From assembly GCA_013314775.1 (NCBI GenBank), contig JABUFB010000016.1, positions 1-64,000 of the forward strand: a stretch of DNA of 64,000 nt. The letters are read 5' to 3'. This stretch comes from Armatimonadota bacterium (GTDB lineage: Bacteria > Armatimonadota > Zipacnadia > Zipacnadales > JABUFB01). The notes under the pieces are model-generated. The model saw only the letters and a list, made by a program, of their open reading frames with translations, had not been told where the DNA came from and searched no databases. The position numbers and the translations under genes were made by a program. Below, in pieces: positions 8,008-15,904 of this stretch; the first letter of the stretch is position 1, and every line of letters starts with the position of its first letter.

Positions 8008-9456
8008 ATGCTCCCCAGCAGCCCCCTGCAGAATCGCCCCCTCCGTGCATTGGCGCGGCCGGACTTGCTGCGTCTGGCGCTGGTCGTGGGTTTCGTCGCC
8101 GCGATCTTCGGCGTGGTTCACGGCCTGTCCGGAGCGCGTCGCTGGTACGTTCCCACCGCTTCCGTTCCCCTCCAGGGCGATGTGCTCTATCGTGCTGGGA
8201 TGCTTCTCAAGTCGGTGCCGCTCGGAACCCTTCGCAAGCTGGCGCTGGATCCCGAAGACATCCTTCATTCCGGCATCGGCGCGTATGAGCGCCTCGCTCT
8301 GCGGGAGGACTCCCCGAACGCCTCGGCCATGTACCGGCTTGCGATCATCTACTCAAAGCGCGGTTTCCCTGAGCACGGCAGCTCGCTGTTCGACCGGCTC
8401 GTTACGCTGGACGGACAGAATGCAGACCTGTACTTCGCGGTCTCCAGTGTCTATGAGACGCGCGCGGTCGGGCGGGGTGAGCTGCTCAAGGCTCGCGATG
8501 TCATCGCTCCGCGGCGCGACTGGATTACACGTCTGGCACTGGTCGACTGCCTGCGCCGCGCAGGGGATGACAAGGCTGCGCAAGAAGTGATGCAGGAGAT
8601 TGACCGGCGCACCCGCAGTTTCGCCTGGATTCTGGGGGCTGTGGCCCTGACCTACGTCGCTGTGCTCGTTGCGGGCGTCGGCTTCCTTGCGGTGGTGGCA
8701 TACCGCAAGCTCTTCACAATCCAACCCGAACATGAGTTGCCTACGCCCCAGGTCTACTGGACGGTTCTTGAGGCCGTCGAGGCGACCGCTGTGCTCATCG
8801 CGGGCATGGTTCTGGCCGGGCTGCTCTCCGGGATACTCCTGGAGAAGCTGGACCTCGACAATCGCGCGACTTGGGCGGTGCCGGTGGCCGCGATTCTAAC
8901 TTACCTACTCTTCGCCGCACCCGCACTGATCCTGATATTCCGCCGCACCGCCCGGCACACTATCCGCCCTCTGCGTGCGCTGGGCTTCCGCGGCCGGTTC
9001 CAGCTGACGCTGGCAACCACGGGTCTGCGCGCTTACTGCATGTTCGTGGCCGGCGCGGCGCTGGCCGCACTCGCCGCACGATGGCTGGGTGTCAGTCCCC
9101 TCGCGGCGAGGTCGCCCATCGAACTGCTCCAGTCCGCCCGAGGCCTGCCGGACATCGTCGCCTACTTCATCCTTATCTGCGTGCTTGCTCCGCTGGTGGA
9201 GGAGACGATCTTCCGCGGATACGTGTACGCCGGGCTGCGCACGCGTTTCGCCACGCCGGCGGCGGCTGTCCTGAGCGCGGGAATGTTCGCTCTCGCGCAC
9301 CTGAACATGGCCCCTTCCGGGATGGCGGCGGTCGCTCTCGTCGGCGTCCTGCTGGCGTATCTTTACGAAAACACCCGGTCGCTGTGGCCCGGTGTGATTG
9401 TCCACGCATTCCACAACATGCTGGCGTTCCTACTGATTCTTGGGGCGGGGATCTGA
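8008..9456 (+). CDS. CPBP/CAAX-type intramembrane metalloprotease with TPR-like region
   Basis: 482 residues. One membrane span near 22-42, then a soluble helical segment (about 65-195) with TPR-like spacing (AMYRLAIIYSKRGFPEHGSSLFDRLV...), then several membrane spans. The C-terminal CPBP domain (about 385-480) has the EExxxR motif in PLVEETIFRGYVYAGL, a following FALAHLN and a terminal HAFHNML, which supply the metal-binding residues of this Rce1-like family. Such proteases cleave or bind prenylated or membrane-bound substrates; bacterial targets are mostly unknown. The fusion of a TPR-like module in front is unusual and may recruit substrates. It lies 72 bp after proC and 34 bp before the DUF167 gene. 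I see no clear ribosome site at ATG 8008. Confidence 0.8.
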   Translation: MLPSSPLQNRPLRALARPDLLRLALVVGFVAAIFGVVHGLSGARRWYVPTASVPLQGDVLYRAGMLLKSVPLGTLRKLALDPEDILHSGIGAYERLALREDSPNASAMYRLAIIYSKRGFPEHGSSLFDRLVTLDGQNADLYFAVSSVYETRAVGRGELLKARDVIAPRRDWITRLALVDCLRRAGDDKAAQEVMQEIDRRTRSFAWILGAVALTYVAVLVAGVGFLAVVAYRKLFTIQPEHELPTPQVYWTVLEAVEATAVLIAGMVLAGLLSGILLEKLDLDNRATWAVPVAAILTYLLFAAPALILIFRRTARHTIRPLRALGFRGRFQLTLATTGLRAYCMFVAGAALAALAARWLGVSPLAARSPIELLQSARGLPDIVAYFILICVLAPLVEETIFRGYVYAGLRTRFATPAAAVLSAGMFALAHLNMAPSGMAAVALVGVLLAYLYENTRSLWPGVIVHAFHNMLAFLLILGAGI

Positions 9457-9490
9457 CCCCCTGCCCGGCCGCCGTTCTGCGAGCAGAACA

Positions 9491-9754
9491 ATGCCCACCG
9501 CAACCCTGAGACTGCGCGTGATTCCCCGGGCCCGCAAGGATGAGATCGCCGGCGAGCGCGATGGCGCCTTGGTGGTTCGCCTGAAGGCCCCGCCTGTGGA
9601 GGGTGCGGCCAACAAGGCGCTGCTGAAGTTCCTCGCTTCCAGGATCGGGGTCAGGCCCGGCGATCTGGAGATCGTTTCCGGGCACCAGTCGCGGGACAAG
9701 GTTGTCCGGGTTGAAGGGCTCAGCCAGAGCCAGGTCGACGCCGCCGTGCGCTGA
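9491..9754 (+). CDS. DUF167 / YggU family protein
   Basis: 87 residues covering the whole DUF167 domain: LRLRVIPRARKDEIAG, LVVRLKAPPVEGAANKALLKFLA, then SGHQSRDKVVRVEGLS. This small alpha/beta protein is widespread and is often found near yggS, sepF and the YggT membrane protein; its biochemical role is unknown. ATG 9491 fits the family start; the frame is open to 9440 but the extra residues are not conserved. Its TGA stop overlaps the palindrome TGATCA (9752-9757), whose other half is the stop codon of the convergent gene, so the two genes meet with no spacer. Confidence 0.85.
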   Translation: MPTATLRLRVIPRARKDEIAGERDGALVVRLKAPPVEGAANKALLKFLASRIGVRPGDLEIVSGHQSRDKVVRVEGLSQSQVDAAVR

Positions 9755-12700
9755 TCAGCCGCGGGGCTGCATGCACCGCACCGTCCCCGACCGGTCCACG
9801 AGATATAGCCGCCCCGGAGTTGCCGCGATCCCGTTGAAAACCGGCGGCGAGGACAGCCTGTATTCCGCCCGCTTCTCTCCTGTATTGGCCTGCAGTGCCC
9901 AGAGGACCCCGCCAAGCCGTCCCTCGAAGGCAGCCAGAGGGTCGTCAGCAGGGACAACATCCGGCGGGCCGGCGGCAAACAGGGTGTCGCCAGCTTTGGC
10001 CAGGGCTTGCACCCGGACAGGTGCCCGTAGCTGCCAGCGGCCGCCCGACGTCCCTGCGAACCTGAACGCGCGCCCAACTTTCCCGGTTACAGGCTCCGCA
10101 GCGACGGAAGTACCGTGGTTCTGGTGGCCCGAGACGTCTTTCGCGTCGCCCTCGAATGGGAAGTGGAGAACAAGGGTCGGGTCTTTCGGGCGCTCCCTGC
10201 CCGGGTCAGCGTACTCGGCTGCGATCTCCTCCGGCGACAGCGCCCGATGGTAGACGCGTACCTCGTCAATCAGGCCTCGAAATGCGAAAGGCGATTCGTA
10301 CTCACCCACGCCGCTGCCCGCGTCCGCGCCGACTTCGCTCGCCTGACCGGGGGCGTTGCTGAGCAGCTTGCCCTGTGGCAGCGTGGCCGCGCATTGACCG
10401 TTCACCCAGACCTCAAGCTGTCCGCCTTCTCGCGCAACTCCCGCCAGGTGCGTCCAGCCGCTTCCGACTGGCTCCGGGGCGGTGACAGTGTATGCTATGT
10501 CAGCAACCCGGGTAACGAAACACGGCTTCCCGTCACGCAAGTAGAGGGCATATCCCCAGTTGAGCCCGCCGCGCGCGAAGACCGCACCGTCGGGGCCCTC
10601 GGCCTTCACCCAGGCCTCGACTGTGAGAGGCTTATTGGCCGGAGACAGGCTCGGCGAGTTCGCTACCGACACCTGCGAGTGAGAGTGCTTCGATGCAGCT
10701 TGCAGCAAGTAGCCTTCTTTTCCGGGGGTGAAATACACCTCGGGGTCCAGCATCTTCAGGGAGTCAAACATGCGCACCAGGTACAGCGTGTTCTGGTCGT
10801 GCACCATGATGCGGCCCCAGACCCCGGGCCCGAAGGACCAGAACGCCCGCTTGAAGTACGTGTCGTCCAGCATTCCACTGTGGGTGCGGATACGTTGCAC
10901 GCCTCCGGTGGTGGGCTGCAGGTCCGGGCCGAAGGTCATGCCCCGCATGTACACCCGCACACCGTCGCCCTGCATGATGTCGGTGAGCGCGCCCTGCGCC
11001 GGGTTCAGATTGTCCTTGAACTCTTCGAAGGGCGTCTCAGGGCCGTCAAGGCGCCGCTCATGCACGGGCTGCCCGGTTCGAATGTCAACAGCCAGCACCC
11101 GGATGCCCCCATCAAGATGAGACGACCGGCCAGCGGCGACATACGCCAGTTCCCGTCCCTCCGGGTCCTGCTGTACCAGTACGCTCCCGTGCAGAGGCCA
11201 TACCGATTCCAGTTGGCCGAAGACTCCGATGCGCCGATCCTCAGGGGCAAGTCGCAGCTTCCAGGCGAGCGCCCCGTCATCGGCGCGCAGGCAATACAGG
11301 TAACCGTCCGCGGACCCGAACAGGAGCAGGCCGTCGTGCCATGTCGGCGGCGAGTCAATGCGCGCGCCGGCCGCGAAAACCCACGCGCGCGAGCCATCGC
11401 GGGCATTCAGGGCGACCACATGGTGCTGATCTACCTGGGCGACGAATACCTTATCCGCAGCCACGACTGGCGCAGTGAGCTTCCCCCCAATCTCCGCCGT
11501 CCAGGCATCCACCAGGTCAGGCGGAACCTTCGCCTCGGTGGTCCCGGAGCGCATATTGTCGCCCCGGAAAGTAGGCCAGTCAGTCTCGTGGGCGGGTTGT
11601 TGCGCCGTCTGTGCCCAGTCATACGCCGGGCCGCGCTCGAGCCAGGGGCCCGGTTGTCCTGCGGGGGGGCGCAACGCCTGGGGTATCTCGGGAGCCAGGG
11701 CGTTGAAGCCGTTGAGCTTCTCTTCGATGTAACAGACACAAGGGTGCGGTGGGGCATAGTAGATGCCATTCGCCGGCATCATACCCAGGTGACAGGTCCC
11801 GCGCACCCAGTTGTTCACCGAGTGCCGGCCATTCTCCAGGTCCAGGAACTCCGAGCCGCGCCGGCTGGTGATGACGTACCGCGTCGTGGCTTTGTTGCGG
11901 TAGCAGCGGTGGTGATGCGGGGCCGAATACACGTTACCAGTGGCCACCTGCTTTTCGATCTTTCCCGTCCGGAGGTTATAGCCGTTCAGCATGAGCGGCC
12001 AATTATTGCGGGCGGTCTTGCCCTGGCTGAGGAAGGATACCTGCCCGAAATCAGTCCCCCACGTCCAGACCAGGCCGTCGATAACGAATACATCCTCCCA
12101 CTGGAACCAGAGCCAGCCGATGTCGCGCTTCGGCGTTGACCAAAGTCGCTCCCCCGTATCCGCCGAGAGCGCGATCAACTGGTCCCGTCGTCCGTGGAGC
12201 ACTACTTCGTCCTTGATAATTACCGTCCCCACGGTCGTTGCAGTGCTCTTGTCTTCCACCTGCGCTCGCCAGAGTTCCGTCCCGGTCGCGAAGTCCAGGC
12301 AGACCAGCTCTCGCCCGTCAATCAGACAGATGCGCCTGCCGTCCGTAGCCGGGTTGAGGGCCGGGTCAACAGGGGTCTCGGGCTCCTGGCGCCACGTGGG
12401 GAAGTATTCCATGCTCGAGCCACGGTAAGTCACCGCCGACTGCCACAAATGCTTGCCCGATTTCGCCTCAATCGCCACCAGTCTCAGCCGCCCGTCCTCG
12501 AACACCGACAGCAGCAGCACGCCGTCCTGATAGAGAATCTCCCGTGTGTCTTCAGTACCCGGGTATGTCTGAATGACTTGGCCCGTAACCGCATCCAGCT
12601 GGCTCACCGCCGCGTGGTAGCCGAGGGTCACATAGACACAGTCGTCCGCTGCCACAAGGCGCCAGGGCAGGTTCACCGGGAGATTATCCGGGCGGTCGGT

Positions 12701-13486
12701 GAACCAGGAGTCCTTCCACTCGCGCCACCCCCAGCCCTCGATTCGCACTCGCCATAGAAACATGCCGTTGAAGGCATCCAACGCCACTAGCGACCACTTG
12801 TCAGGCAGGTCGTGCTGGCCGGTGAGGCTGATCGGCGCCTCGTCCACGATGTAGAACAGGCGGCCTTTGGCCGTGACGACGGAACTCACGCTGGAGTCAG
12901 TGTCATGTGACCGAAGCCACAGGGGCCCGTTGAGCCACTGGTAGTGTTTCGGAGGGCCCACGACCGTATCTTCCGCGACCGGGTTGCCGTCTGCTCCGTG
13001 CAGGAAATGGGTCCACTCGTCGATCTCGGCGGGCCAGGGCTTCACCAGCTTCCGCCAGGTAGGGCCCTCGCGGATATATGCGACCCCATTGGGGGCCAGC
13101 ACGCGCAGCATCTCGGCGTCCTCAGGGGGCTGAGTGGCTTCCACCACGATCAGGTTCACCAGATTCTCGGCGTAAGGCAGTCTGCCGCCCGACCATTCAT
13201 CCACCGACACAGGCCCGTATAACCCGAGGTCTCGGATGTGCTCACGCGCGGCCCGGACCTTGGCAGCATCACGCTCGAGCCCCTGAACGATGTAGCTCTC
13301 CTTAGCTCTGAGGGCTGCGGTCAGCTCGCCGGTGCCACAGCCTACATGCACGATGACCCCGCCACGAATACCGGTCTCATTGAGGATTCGGACCGCCAGT
13401 TCTTCCGGCTGCGCAGCAGCGGTGCAGGCAAGCAGGAGGAGGTTCAGGCTCCAGGCCTTTCGCAAATCACACGCTAGCCGGGCCAT
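9755..13486 (-). CDS. Exported methyltransferase-PQQ propeller-LamG fusion
   Basis: 1243 residues. A signal peptide (about 1-25, LNLLLLACTAAAQ) is followed by a Rossmann methyltransferase-like domain (about 30-170) with the SAM motif IVHVGCGTGELTAAL. Next come PQQ-type beta-propeller blades (roughly 180-600: LVALDAFNGMFLWRV, VVCLDFATGTELWRA-like repeats), a second set introduced by DWPTFRGDNMRSG, and a LamG/concanavalin-like lectin module near 940-1110 (LTVEAWVKAEGPDGAVFARGG). Such fusions are known from Planctomycetes-type genomes; a SAM enzyme outside the cytoplasm is hard to explain, so the N-terminal domain may only bind a ligand. AGGAG lies seven bases before ATG 13486. It is 33 bp downstream of the GH10-like gene and likely in its operon. 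Confidence 0.75.
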   Translation of the reverse strand: MARLACDLRKAWSLNLLLLACTAAAQPEELAVRILNETGIRGGVIVHVGCGTGELTAALRAKESYIVQGLERDAAKVRAAREHIRDLGLYGPVSVDEWSGGRLPYAENLVNLIVVEATQPPEDAEMLRVLAPNGVAYIREGPTWRKLVKPWPAEIDEWTHFLHGADGNPVAEDTVVGPPKHYQWLNGPLWLRSHDTDSSVSSVVTAKGRLFYIVDEAPISLTGQHDLPDKWSLVALDAFNGMFLWRVRIEGWGWREWKDSWFTDRPDNLPVNLPWRLVAADDCVYVTLGYHAAVSQLDAVTGQVIQTYPGTEDTREILYQDGVLLLSVFEDGRLRLVAIEAKSGKHLWQSAVTYRGSSMEYFPTWRQEPETPVDPALNPATDGRRICLIDGRELVCLDFATGTELWRAQVEDKSTATTVGTVIIKDEVVLHGRRDQLIALSADTGERLWSTPKRDIGWLWFQWEDVFVIDGLVWTWGTDFGQVSFLSQGKTARNNWPLMLNGYNLRTGKIEKQVATGNVYSAPHHHRCYRNKATTRYVITSRRGSEFLDLENGRHSVNNWVRGTCHLGMMPANGIYYAPPHPCVCYIEEKLNGFNALAPEIPQALRPPAGQPGPWLERGPAYDWAQTAQQPAHETDWPTFRGDNMRSGTTEAKVPPDLVDAWTAEIGGKLTAPVVAADKVFVAQVDQHHVVALNARDGSRAWVFAAGARIDSPPTWHDGLLLFGSADGYLYCLRADDGALAWKLRLAPEDRRIGVFGQLESVWPLHGSVLVQQDPEGRELAYVAAGRSSHLDGGIRVLAVDIRTGQPVHERRLDGPETPFEEFKDNLNPAQGALTDIMQGDGVRVYMRGMTFGPDLQPTTGGVQRIRTHSGMLDDTYFKRAFWSFGPGVWGRIMVHDQNTLYLVRMFDSLKMLDPEVYFTPGKEGYLLQAASKHSHSQVSVANSPSLSPANKPLTVEAWVKAEGPDGAVFARGGLNWGYALYLRDGKPCFVTRVADIAYTVTAPEPVGSGWTHLAGVAREGGQLEVWVNGQCAATLPQGKLLSNAPGQASEVGADAGSGVGEYESPFAFRGLIDEVRVYHRALSPEEIAAEYADPGRERPKDPTLVLHFPFEGDAKDVSGHQNHGTSVAAEPVTGKVGRAFRFAGTSGGRWQLRAPVRVQALAKAGDTLFAAGPPDVVPADDPLAAFEGRLGGVLWALQANTGEKRAEYRLSSPPVFNGIAATPGRLYLVDRSGTVRCMQPRG

Positions 13487-13519
13487 GCGGTGCTCCTTCC
13501 GGGACGTCCCGCCTCGCCC

Positions 13520-15115
13520 CTATCTGTATTTGAGGTGGATTTCCAGCTTCTCCAGCGCGATATTCTGTGCGCAATAGGGTATCCGATGAATGATGTACAC
13601 GTCGGCCCGATTCTGCCCCAGGTTGCAGGCGCCCGGCGGGATCCGGAAATCCACTCGCAGCAGTTTCTGGTCCGGGTCCACCGGATAGCGCCCGGTGCCG
13701 CCCGATGCAGGCTGGGGAGCGGGGGAGAAGATCTGCGGGTCCTTCCAGTCGTGGTCCACCGTCACCGTCTCCAGTTCCACCCCATTGAATCTTGCGCCAA
13801 ACTGGTCGCCCTCGCGTGCGCCGAAGATTATCGTGCGCAGGATTAGCTCCTCGACTGAATCCGCAACGTCGCGCACCGGGTCGCAGATATGCACATCCAG
13901 CGGGGCGGCGGCCCCGTCGTTCCTCAGCTGCAGGGGCAGCGGCGAGAAGGCATTGCGGTTGAAGTACCCCTCGGCCCAGGGATACCCGCCGCGCCGCTCC
14001 ACCGCGAACACCTTGTCCTCGCTTGCGAGGGTATGCGGGCTGCCGACCTCGCAATACGCCTGTCCCTGGGCGTGGTGTTGGCCCTCGTTGAACTCAGCGC
14101 GTCCCCAGCGGTTGGCGATGTACTCGTGGCACATTTCCGGAGACGCATTGGCCCAGTTGAAGGTGGCTACACTGTGGGCGCCGCGGGCCCACCAGTTCCC
14201 GAACACGCCGCGCAGGAACTCGATGCTCTGAAAACGGTATCCGTCGGTGGCGTGGTGGTCGTCAAAACACGGCTGCAGCTTCACATTGCAGCCCGCTGTG
14301 GCTCGTGAGAAGCCCTCGATGTCCACGTTCATCGACCGAGAACCCAGGGTGAGAATATCCACCAGTCCCTCCTGCGCCCAGGTCTCGACGTCAAACCCGT
14401 CCGCGCGGCAGCCGTCCAGCGTCTCCGGGATGCGCGTGGCCAGCAGGTATGGCCTGCCACGCTGGAGCGCGGCGTCCTGCAGCATCTGACGCACCATGCG
14501 GACGAACTCGGTCACCTCGCCGCGCAGCTCCCACTGGCGCCCAGGCGGCAGGCAGGGGATATGCCGCGCAAAGTCGAGCTGGAAGCCGTCAAAGTCGTAC
14601 TTCCCCGCAAGCTCGCGCAGGATGGCCAACTGGTACTCGCGCAACTCGGGGCACGCGTAGTTCCACAGGCCCTGCCACCACCAGGTCTTGATGACCCAGT
14701 CGGGGTGCTCTCGCTTCACCGGGTTCACTTGATCCATCATCAGGCCCATGCCGGGCTCGAGTTCTTCGGTGGGTGCGAGATCGACTTCGCTCACCCGGTG
14801 GTTCCAGAAAGCCTCCAGACCGCGCGAGTGAGTAGCCCTCAGCAACTCTGCGACCCAGTCGATTCCTTGGTCCCACCAGAGCCTGATTCCAGGGTGCTCC
14901 ATCCGCGGGAGCACTTCGCTGGGGTACATCGCCCAGCTTCCGGCGCCGATGTCCCAGCAGAGGGTGTCCACCTGCGAACCGGGCTGGTCGAAGTAAGCGA
15001 AGCGGAACTCCAGCCACTCTTCGAAGGGGGCTCCCAGTTGCCCGTGGGCGTCATACTGGACGAAGATACGCCGTCGGCGATTGACGGCATCGGAATGAGC
15101 GGCTGACAGGTTCAC
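13520..15115 (-). CDS. Glycoside hydrolase-like TIM-barrel protein (GHL10 type)
   Basis: 531 residues, no signal peptide. The N-terminal two thirds look like a family-10-like glycosyl hydrolase barrel: VDTLCWDIGAGSW, GLEAFWNHRVSEVD, WWWQGLWNYACPELREYQL, then the strand YDFDGFQLDFARHIP with a probable catalytic aspartate, and later DVETWAQEGLVDILTLGS. The C-terminal 130 residues are beta-rich. Substrate unknown; the neighbours suggest plant or algal polysaccharide. The GTG start at 15115 is nine bases after GGAGG. The frame ends 33 bp before the PQQ-LamG gene. Confidence 0.7.
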   Translation of the reverse strand: MNLSAAHSDAVNRRRRIFVQYDAHGQLGAPFEEWLEFRFAYFDQPGSQVDTLCWDIGAGSWAMYPSEVLPRMEHPGIRLWWDQGIDWVAELLRATHSRGLEAFWNHRVSEVDLAPTEELEPGMGLMMDQVNPVKREHPDWVIKTWWWQGLWNYACPELREYQLAILRELAGKYDFDGFQLDFARHIPCLPPGRQWELRGEVTEFVRMVRQMLQDAALQRGRPYLLATRIPETLDGCRADGFDVETWAQEGLVDILTLGSRSMNVDIEGFSRATAGCNVKLQPCFDDHHATDGYRFQSIEFLRGVFGNWWARGAHSVATFNWANASPEMCHEYIANRWGRAEFNEGQHHAQGQAYCEVGSPHTLASEDKVFAVERRGGYPWAEGYFNRNAFSPLPLQLRNDGAAAPLDVHICDPVRDVADSVEELILRTIIFGAREGDQFGARFNGVELETVTVDHDWKDPQIFSPAPQPASGGTGRYPVDPDQKLLRVDFRIPPGACNLGQNRADVYIIHRIPYCAQNIALEKLEIHLKYR

Positions 15116-15156
15116 CGGTACCGCCTCCCCGGGGATGGGTGATGGCGTGCGAATCC

Positions 15157-15191
15157 ACCACTCAATGGTGGATCTTCCACCACTGAGTGGT
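15157..15191. promoter_or_regulatory. Long inverted repeat upstream of GH10-like gene
   Basis: Two 16-base arms (15157-15172 and 15176-15191) are inverted copies with one mismatch around a three-base centre; each arm is itself nearly palindromic (CCACCA...TGGTGG). No T-run follows on either strand, so it is not a standard terminator. It sits in the 99-bp gap between the alkD stop and the hydrolase start, and could be an operator or an mRNA-processing hairpin. Confidence 0.5.
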
Positions 15192-15214
15192 TGATTTGCA
15201 CAGATCGGCTCTCA

Positions 15215-15904
15215 CTACAGCCCCAACCGGCGGCGGACTGCCTCCGACTCAAGCTCGCGAATGGCGTCCCGCGCGATCCAGCGGGCACTGCGCGTGCCTT
15301 GGTCCAGGATGCGCCGGGCGCACTCAATAGCGGCCGCGTTGAGCGCCGCATTGCGCTTGCCCGTGTTGCGCAGGGCCCAGTTGACTGCCTTCCACACGAA
15401 GTTCCGCTCATCCCAGGCCTCGCGCTCCATGATGTCCAACCAGCCGACAAAGACCTCATCCCCGGCCGTCTTGTCATGCACCGTCAGTCCCGCGATGAGT
15501 GCGAAAGCGGAGCGCTTCACGAACTCCTCCGGCCTGCCCGACCACTCCACCACTTTGCCATACGCATGCGGGGTGCGGTCGAACAGGTTACCGCAGCACT
15601 GGTCGCAGATATCCCAGGAATCGAAGTCCTCAGCCCAGCGATCCATTTGCGCAGGGGTTACCTGGGCGGGGTCATCCACCATCGAGGCCATCATGCGCGC
15701 TTCGTGGATCTCCGTGTCCCACAGGGCGAGCGCCAGTTCGTGGTCGTTGCGGTATGCCCGGGCGATCTTGCGCTGGACCGGGACCCTCACGCCCAGCGCC
15801 CGGTCAGTCCTGATGCCGAACCGCGCCATGCCCTCCAGGTCCTTCGGGTTCGCATTTGCCCGCAGTTCGCCGAGGGCCGCTTCCAGCCGTTCCGCACAGG
15901 TCAT
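15215..15904 (-). CDS. AlkD-like DNA alkylation repair protein
   Basis: 229 residues, all HEAT-like helices. It matches the AlkD family: GIRTDRALGVRVPVQRKIAR near the N-terminus, then LALALWDTEIHEARMMASMVDDP, WAEDFDSWDICDQCCGNLF, and FVKRSAFALIAGLTVHDK. The SWDICDQ segment carries the aspartate that AlkD places near the glycosidic bond. AlkD removes bulky or positively charged alkylated bases (N3/N7) without base flipping. The ATG overlaps the stop of the upstream FAD oxidoreductase (ATGA at 15901-15904), so the two are translationally coupled although their functions look unrelated. Confidence 0.88.
   Translation of the reverse strand: MTCAERLEAALGELRANANPKDLEGMARFGIRTDRALGVRVPVQRKIARAYRNDHELALALWDTEIHEARMMASMVDDPAQVTPAQMDRWAEDFDSWDICDQCCGNLFDRTPHAYGKVVEWSGRPEEFVKRSAFALIAGLTVHDKTAGDEVFVGWLDIMEREAWDERNFVWKAVNWALRNTGKRNAALNAAAIECARRILDQGTRSARWIARDAIRELESEAVRRRLGL

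Noticed and set aside
10115-12139. Long plus-strand open frame (674 codons) opposite the PQQ-LamG gene
   Set aside because: The minus strand encodes clear propeller repeats; the plus frame has Arg/Pro-rich, motif-free composition typical of antisense shadows in GC-rich DNA.
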